Source of the DNA: Alkalihalobacillus sp. FSL W8-0930
GTDB lineage: Bacteria > Bacillota > Bacilli > Bacillales > Bacillaceae_D
Length of the DNA: 64,000 nucleotides
Assembly: GCA_037965595.1 (NCBI GenBank)
Contig: CP150183.1
Coordinates: 1,426,001-1,490,000, forward strand
Direction: 5' to 3'
Numbering within the stretch: the stretch's first letter is position 1; every line of letters starts with the position of its first letter. Shown here piece by piece: positions 59,738-64,000 of this stretch. The position numbers and the translations under genes were made by a program. The notes under the pieces were generated by a model. The model worked only from the letters and a program-made list of their open reading frames with translations, had not been told where the DNA came from and ran no database searches.

Positions 59738-60466
59738 TTAAAAGGGTAGCATTGTCTTTAATGCAGTTGGTAAATCCTTCTGCCAATAGGTCCACGTATG
59801 ATTTCCTTCGAAGATCCGAAAGCTGTAGGTCACAGGAGTTTCTTTTAGAATGTCTGATAACTCCAGATTAGGTGTAAGAAAATCAGCTTCTTCACCATTT
59901 GTCATCTGCACCACCGTTTCCTCGGAACCGATCACATGGTAAATTGATAAACTGTTCGTATACGAATGATTCCGAGCTGCTTTTATCACATGTTGATCCA
60001 CATATGGTGAGTGCATCATCACTTGACCAAAAAGTGCAGGGTACTCTAAAGCAGTGAGAAATGAAATGGTTCCGGCTAGCGAATCACCAGCTAGTGTTCT
60101 GGCTGATGGTAAAGGGTGAGTAGGGTAATGCTCATCTAAGTAGGGAAGTAATTCAAAAGCCAGAAATCTTCGGTAAGCTTCTGAGCGTTTGCCTTCTGGA
60201 TGGTAACGCTCTCTTCGTTCAAATACACTAGGATAAGGCACGCCGACGATAATTGTTTCTCGTACATCGTAATCTGCCATAAGCTTTTCCATTTGGCGAG
60301 GAATTCTTCCTAACTGAAAATAGTCCTTTCCATCCTGACAGATTAATACATCATATGATGAAAGAGGAGTATAGTTAGGTGGGAAATATAAAAGAAGCGG
60401 TACCTCATCGTCTAAGTAACGACTATGAATCACCGTGTCTTCTAAGGTTCCATGAAGTGTGGCCAT
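59738..60466 (-). CDS. yjcH: Esterase-family alpha/beta hydrolase, YjcH
   Basis: 242 residues. Esterase D-like fold with the nucleophile serine in LAGDSLAGTISF (GxSxxG), an acid in the SEETV region and a final histidine in FEGNHTWTYW. It resembles enterochelin-esterase-like proteins, but its substrate is unknown. AAAGGTGAT precedes ATG 60466. First gene of the yjc unit; a possible promoter (ATGACA ... TATTAT on the minus strand) lies upstream. Confidence 0.9.
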   Translation of the reverse strand: MATLHGTLEDTVIHSRYLDDEVPLLLYFPPNYTPLSSYDVLICQDGKDYFQLGRIPRQMEKLMADYDVRETIIVGVPYPSVFERRERYHPEGKRSEAYRRFLAFELLPYLDEHYPTHPLPSARTLAGDSLAGTISFLTALEYPALFGQVMMHSPYVDQHVIKAARNHSYTNSLSIYHVIGSEETVVQMTNGEEADFLTPNLELSDILKETPVTYSFRIFEGNHTWTYWQKDLPTALKTMLPF

Positions 60467-60599
60467 GATGATATCACCTTTCTTTATCTAATAATAACCT
60501 TTATTCAGAATGTATTGTCATCATTAGTTTATCATAACTTCTCTAAAAAGCGATGATTCTGCCTATGTGGTAGAATAGAATATAAGGGAGGCGGTTACA

Positions 60600-61151
60600 A
60601 TGTTAGAAAGAGTCCCGTGTCAAACGGTTGAAAAGGCTGCTAGACAAAAGCTTATAGAACGTGGTGTGACAATAGAAGCGATTGCCGAAATTGTCTTTGA
60701 TCTTCAGAAGCCCTATGCTGAAAATTTAGATATGGCTTCATGTATTGAAAGTACAGATGCAGTTCTTAGAAAAAGAGAGATCCAACATGCGATATTAGTT
60801 GGAGTTGAACTAGATGTACTAGCTGAAAAAGGTCTATTGAGTGAACCGTTACTAAGCATGGTGAAGCAGGATGAAGGATTGTTTGGGGTTGATGAAACCA
60901 TCGCTCTTGGATCTGTTTTTGGCTTTGGCAGTATCGCAGTAACAACGTTCGGTTATCTAGACAAACAAAAAGTAGGAATCATACAAGAATTGGACAAGAG
61001 AAAAGAGCACGTGAACACGTTTTTAGATGATCTTGTGGCAAGTATTGCTGCGAGTGCCTCCGCGAGGCTTGCACATCGCATTCGTGATTTAGAAGAAAAT
61101 CGTCGATTAGTTGATATTAGAAAAAGAGAAGAAGAGGATTTAATCGGTTAA
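60600..61151 (+). CDS. pgpA: Phosphatidylglycerophosphatase A family protein (YutG-like)
   Basis: 183 residues without clear membrane helices in the N-terminal half. RGVTIEAIAEIVFDLQKPY, KREIQHAILVGVELDVLAEKG, DEGLFGVDETIALGSVFGFG and FLDDLVASIAASASARLAH match the YutG branch of the PgpA family. PgpA removes the phosphate from phosphatidylglycerol phosphate. GGGAGGCGG precedes ATG 60600. Confidence 0.9.
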   Translation: MLERVPCQTVEKAARQKLIERGVTIEAIAEIVFDLQKPYAENLDMASCIESTDAVLRKREIQHAILVGVELDVLAEKGLLSEPLLSMVKQDEGLFGVDETIALGSVFGFGSIAVTTFGYLDKQKVGIIQELDKRKEHVNTFLDDLVASIAASASARLAHRIRDLEENRRLVDIRKREEEDLIG

Positions 61152-61211
61152 GTAGTAATAGAATGTAATGATTACTAATTGATTTAATTAAGATAAGGAG
61201 AAGTTGGGAAG

Positions 61212-61400
61212 ATGAAATCAGAACTGCCTCGCTGGATTTATTATAAACAAGTGTTTTATTCGAAATTTCAAGCGGGTTGTCTAAAAGCAAAGATCGAGGA
61301 TAATTGGCATAATGGCTATGAAGTTGGTCCGCTTGTAGAGGTAAAGAAACTGAAATCAAATAAATATGTGGTTCGCTACACATACGATGAAACGATTTAG
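61212..61400 (+). CDS. Small conserved-looking protein of unknown function
   Basis: 62 residues, aromatic-rich (LPRWIYYKQVFYSKFQAG) and basic, no signal or membrane segment. AAGGAG lies 10 bases before ATG 61212. The 3' end overlaps the converging XRE gene by 4 bases. Whether it is conserved needs a search. Confidence 0.65.
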   Translation: MKSELPRWIYYKQVFYSKFQAGCLKAKIEDNWHNGYEVGPLVEVKKLKSNKYVVRYTYDETI

Positions 61401-61732
61401 TGTCGTTCATCTGTAAGCTGTCTGTATTTCCGGAAAACAGTTAAACTCTCTTTTAAGTATTCCATTTCTTCTAAACTGACAGCAAGCGTTTGTTCACTTT
61501 CTGTTGTAATCACCGCAATGTGATTGGGCTGACTGATATCTGTTCTTCCGAGTAGGTAGTCAACAGAGATATCAAACGTATCAGCGAATAAGTACAAAAT
61601 GCTAATATCGGGTTTTCGGTTGCCATTTTCGTAACCTGATATGGTTGATGCGGCTAGATTCACTCTCACACCTAGTTGCTTCATCGTTAAACTGTGCTTT
61701 AATCGTTGTTCTCTAAGGCGAGATGAAAACAT
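61397..61732 (-). CDS. XRE-family transcriptional regulator
   Basis: 111 residues from ATG 61732, 8 bases after GGAGAGAT; an in-frame extension to 61750 covers that site. Helix-turn-helix in residues 5-60 (LREQRLKHSLTMKQLGVRVN, STISGYENGNRKP, FDISVDYLLGRTD), the SinR/phage-repressor type, and a C-terminal helical region (SLEEMEYLKESLTVFRKYRQ) likely for dimerisation. Its promoter contains a palindrome filling the -35/-10 spacer, suggesting self-repression. Divergent from a second XRE gene. Confidence 0.9.
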   Translation of the reverse strand: MFSSRLREQRLKHSLTMKQLGVRVNLAASTISGYENGNRKPDISILYLFADTFDISVDYLLGRTDISQPNHIAVITTESEQTLAVSLEEMEYLKESLTVFRKYRQLTDERH

Positions 61733-61769
61733 AGGCAAGGATCTCTCCATTTCATTGTTGTGTCACTTT

Positions 61770-61798
61770 ATTATACTTTGCAAAACGCAAAGTGCCAA
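61770..61798 (-). promoter_or_regulatory. Sigma-A promoter with operator palindrome for the XRE gene
   Basis: On the minus strand TTGGCA (61798-61793), 17 bp, TATAAT (61775-61770). The 17-bp spacer is itself a palindrome: CTTTGC, five bases, GCAAAG (61776-61792). A repressor bound there would block polymerase. Confidence 0.8.
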
Positions 61799-61826
61799 TT
61801 ATTATTAATTTACTATTCGTAATGAA

Positions 61827-61854
61827 TTGACGATTATGCAAAATGAATTATAAT
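61827..61854 (+). promoter_or_regulatory. Sigma-A promoter for the second XRE gene
   Basis: TTGACG 61827-61832, 16 bp, TATAAT 61849-61854. A smaller inverted repeat, TTAC-5 bases-GTAA (61810-61822), with the same 5-base centre as the first operator, lies just upstream. Confidence 0.8.
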
Positions 61855-61900
61855 CATGGAAGGTATATAACAATGATGTGAGGGTCAGGGTGTGAACGAA

Positions 61901-62152
61901 ATGAGCTTAGTAAAAAAAGCTAGACAAAACCTTGGATATAGTTTGGAAGTTGCTGCTAGGGAAATAGGGATCTCGGCTGGATATTTGTCGCAGATTGAAA
62001 GTGGAAAACGACAAATTAGTGCTGAAAGAGCAAAACTAATTGCTAAAGTGTATAATGTACATCTGGAAGAGATCTTCACTCCAACAAGGTATGGTAGAAA
62101 AGAGTCGACGAGTCAAGAGGAAGTAGATACACAAAAGACAGGCGGGAATTAA
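61901..62152 (+). CDS. Small XRE-family regulator
   Basis: 83 residues from ATG 61901 (AGGGTG 8 bases upstream; GTG 61892 also possible). Nearly all is one helix-turn-helix domain: SLVKKARQNLGYSLEVAARE, ISAGYLSQIESGKRQIS and VYNVHLEEIFTPTRYGRK. There is a short polar tail and no dimerisation domain. It is divergent from the other XRE gene with promoters about 50 bp apart, so mutual control is likely. Confidence 0.87.
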   Translation: MSLVKKARQNLGYSLEVAAREIGISAGYLSQIESGKRQISAERAKLIAKVYNVHLEEIFTPTRYGRKESTSQEEVDTQKTGGN

Positions 62153-62168
62153 TCCTGCCTGTCTTTTT
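62133..62168. terminator. Bidirectional terminator between the XRE gene and fumC
   Basis: AAAAGACAGGCGGGA pairs with TCCTGCCTGTCTTTT (one bulge) between convergent genes, with A and T runs on the two sides. Confidence 0.9.
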
Positions 62169-62183
62169 ATACGTTAAAGCTTC

Positions 62184-63572
62184 TTATTTTGGATGGATCA
62201 TGTTCTCAGGACGCACGGCCGCTTCGAATTCTTCATCTGTTAATAAACCTGAGCTGATGGCTGCTTCTTTAAGTGTTGTTCGCTCAGAGTGTGCTTTTTT
62301 AGCAATCTTAGCTGCATTTTCATACCCAATGTGAGGGTTTAAAGCCGTAACAAGCATGAGTGATTCATTTAGATATTGTGTCATCTTTTCTTCGTCCGGC
62401 TCAAGTCCAATTAAACATTTGTCATTAAAGTTTTGTAGACCGTCAGAAAGTAGACGAAGAGATTGAAGAACATTAAAGATAATAACCGGTTTGAATACAT
62501 TTAATTGGAAATGACCTTGGCTTGCTGCAAACCCAACGGATGCATCATTTCCAAACACTTGAGTAGCTACCATCGTAAGTGCTTCACTTTGAGTAGGGTT
62601 CACTTTACCTGGCATAATGGAGCTTCCAGGCTCGTTAGCTGGAATAATCACTTCTCCAATACCGCAACGTGGACCACTTGCAAGCAGACGAATGTCGTTA
62701 GCAATCTTAAATGCATCTGCAGCTAGGGCTTTTAATGCACTGTGAAGGTGAACCAGCTCATCATGACTCGTTAATGCATGAAACTTGTTAGCTGCTGATT
62801 TAAACGTTGCTCCTGTTTGTTTAGAAATTTGGGCAGACACCTGCTCAGAGAATTCTGGGGGTGCGTTAAGTCCTGTTCCGACTGCAGTTCCGCCTATTGC
62901 GAGTTCTCTCACGTGGTCAGTGCTTTGCTCGATCATCACTTTACACTTCTCAAGCATACGCTTCCAGCCGCTAATTTCTTGACCGAATGTTAAAGGCGTC
63001 GCATCTTGAAGATGGGTTCGACCAATTTTAATGACGTGCTCAAATGCTTTTTCTTTTTCTGCAAGTGTTTCTGTAAATGTTTTAACTGCTGGTAGTAGAT
63101 GTTGTTCTACATATAGAACGGTTGCTACGTGCATCGCCGTAGGGAATGTATCATTTGAGCTTTGTGAACGGTTTACGTCATCGTTAGGATGAACCTTTAG
63201 GTCGTGACCATTTTCCGTTAACCATTGATTTGCTATGTAGGCAATGACTTCGTTCACATTCATGTTGGACTGTGTTCCACTTCCTGTTTGCCAAACAACT
63301 AATGGGAAGTGATCATCATGTTTTCCATCAAGAATTTGGTCGGCAGCGTAAGTAATCGCGTCCACTTTTTCTTTTTCTAATCCTTTTAATGAACCGTTTA
63401 CAATAGCAGCTGCTTTTTTTAGATGAACAAAGGCGTAGACTACTTCTAATGGAATTTTTTCTTCACCGATTTTAAAGTTTTCTAAACTACGTTGTGTTTG
63501 AGCTCCCCAAAAACGGTCTGCAGGTACTTGAATTTCACCAATCGTGTCTTTTTCTGTACGTGTTTGCAACAT
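62184..63572 (-). CDS. fumC: Fumarate hydratase class II
   Basis: 462 residues (CitG type). [17 protein letters not shown] at the N-terminus, [43 protein letters not shown] and the superfamily signature [13 protein letters not shown] identify it. It hydrates fumarate to malate in the TCA cycle. GGGTGAGG precedes ATG 63572. It is distinct from the aspartase at 50.7 kb, which belongs to the same superfamily. Confidence 0.97.
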   Translation of the reverse strand: MLQTRTEKDTIGEIQVPADRFWGAQTQRSLENFKIGEEKIPLEVVYAFVHLKKAAAIVNGSLKGLEKEKVDAITYAADQILDGKHDDHFPLVVWQTGSGTQSNMNVNEVIAYIANQWLTENGHDLKVHPNDDVNRSQSSNDTFPTAMHVATVLYVEQHLLPAVKTFTETLAEKEKAFEHVIKIGRTHLQDATPLTFGQEISGWKRMLEKCKVMIEQSTDHVRELAIGGTAVGTGLNAPPEFSEQVSAQISKQTGATFKSAANKFHALTSHDELVHLHSALKALAADAFKIANDIRLLASGPRCGIGEVIIPANEPGSSIMPGKVNPTQSEALTMVATQVFGNDASVGFAASQGHFQLNVFKPVIIFNVLQSLRLLSDGLQNFNDKCLIGLEPDEEKMTQYLNESLMLVTALNPHIGYENAAKIAKKAHSERTTLKEAAISSGLLTDEEFEAAVRPENMIHPK

Positions 63573-63606
63573 GCCTCACCCTTTTTCACTTATTTTCAAC
63601 ACTCAT

Positions 63607-63615
63607 ATCATACCA
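63607..63615 (-). promoter_or_regulatory. Extended -10 promoter for fumC
   Basis: On the minus strand TGGTATGAT (63615-63607), an extended -10, 35 bases before fumC. A half-matching cre-like sequence (ATGAAAACGTT, plus strand, about 63634-63644) lies further upstream. Confidence 0.5.
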
Positions 63616-63681
63616 GAAAATTAAAATTCCTTAAATGAAAACGTTCTATTTAAACGATGTGAGGCTGATAAACTATTTGAT

Positions 63682-63715
63682 AAAAAAAACGAATGCCTGA
63701 TAAAAGGACATTCGT
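63682..63715 (-). terminator. Terminator after msrB
   Basis: On the minus strand ACGAATGTCC pairs with GGCATTCGT (one mismatch) around an AT loop and is followed by a run of T, ending msrB. Confidence 0.85.
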
Positions 63716-63731
63716 CATTAACAGCTATTAC

Positions 63732-64000
63732 TTATTCATCAAAAAGCTTAAGATAAAGCTCGTACCCTTCGTTTTTTAATTCGCTTTTTGGAACAAAACG
63801 AAGAGCAGCAGAGTTAATGCAATATCTTAATCCGTTTGGTCCCGGGCCATCATTAAACACGTGGCCAAGGTGAGAATCGGCATCTTTACTACGGACTTCG
63901 GTTCGTACCATAAAATGGCTACGATCTTCTTTTTCAAGAATCTCTTCTTCTACGATTGGTTTAGTAAAGCTTGGCCAGCCACATCCAGCATCGTACTTGT
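63732..64000 (-). CDS. msrB: Peptide methionine sulphoxide reductase B, 5' part missing
   Basis: The last 89 codons are visible; the frame is open at the window edge and stops at TAA 63734-63732. [41 protein letters not shown] (split around residue 15) contain the MsrB signature with the catalytic cysteine in RYCIN. The zinc cysteine in GCGWPSF is seen; its upstream partners are outside. It reduces methionine-R-sulphoxide. Whether it is MsrB alone or an MsrA-MsrB fusion cannot be told. Confidence 0.95.
   Translation of the reverse strand, partial: KYDAGCGWPSFTKPIVEEEILEKEDRSHFMVRTEVRSKDADSHLGHVFNDGPGPNGLRYCINSAALRFVPKSELKNEGYELYLKLFDE

Noticed and set aside
63633-63648. cre site upstream of fumC
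   Set aside because: Only the left half matches the CcpA consensus; three mismatches fall in the right half.
1-64000. Insertion sequences, prophage, restriction or defence genes
   Set aside because: No transposase, integrase, terminal inverted repeats, attachment-site duplication or defence-family gene was recognised on either strand.

Overview
This window is a piece of a low-to-mid GC Firmicute chromosome, almost certainly a spore-forming member of the Bacillaceae. Gene order follows the glyQS-sigA-sodA-glcK part of the Bacillus subtilis chromosome closely (the yqf and yqg genes, recalled from memory rather than searched). Sporulation or germination genes, strong AAGGAGG-type ribosome binding sites and a TPP riboswitch fit this. 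The species cannot be named from the sequence alone; insertions relative to B. subtilis resemble what is known from alkaliphilic or halotolerant relatives.

Layout. 1-8.1 kb: glycyl-tRNA synthetase (glyQ cut by the window edge, glyS), the CcpN regulator with a damaged or non-canonical start, its partner yqfL, then yqxD-dnaG-sigA. 8.1-16.1 kb: a membrane protein, cytochrome c550, trmK-yqfO, ispH, a CarD-like factor, yqfQ, cshB, nfo, yqfT. 16.3-20.6 kb: a PAS-histidine kinase, a lytic transglycosylase, and a Zur-type zinc cluster (znuC-znuB-zur). 20.6-29.4 kb: a short zinc-ribbon gene, yqfW, yqfX, ispG, yqfZ, an MFS pump, a DUF1002 protein, an NfeD protein behind an ECF-type promoter, a DUF1189 protein and a Na/Pi cotransporter. 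29.5-30.9 kb: five tRNA genes (Asn, Met, His, Ile2, Ser), then about 480 bp of a strikingly periodic non-coding array, then sodA. 31.6-38 kb: yqgE, a 6S RNA, pbpA, a citrate-type transporter and two small membrane-anchored proteins. 38-42.3 kb: a glycan cassette with a GH57-GT4 fusion. 42.3-50.6 kb: rpmG, yqgN, a DUF92 protein, a ThiF/MoeB enzyme, a yqgO-like gene, gluP, a SpoVAF-like gene, yueI, yqgQ, glcK. 50.7-58.7 kb: aspartase, a lipoprotein, the TPP riboswitch and thiE-S-G-O-D, then a DUF1385 protein fused in frame to a YqgV-type thiamine-binding domain. 58.7-64 kb: yjcF-G-H, a PgpA homologue, two divergent XRE repressors, fumC and the end of msrB.

How it fits together. Much is housekeeping (translation, replication, transcription, isoprenoid, thiamine, zinc and redox metabolism). 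Thiamine synthesis stands out: the riboswitch operon has no thiF, but a stand-alone ThiF/MoeB enzyme lies 9 kb upstream and a thiamine-binding domain lies just downstream. The most unusual element is the array at about 30094-30575: some two dozen degenerate AAG-centred units spaced alternately 20 and 21 bp (mean about 20.6 bp, close to two DNA helical turns), with a second-order repeat of exactly 246 bp. It is not explained by any gene, tRNA or CRISPR and is the best candidate here for something undescribed.
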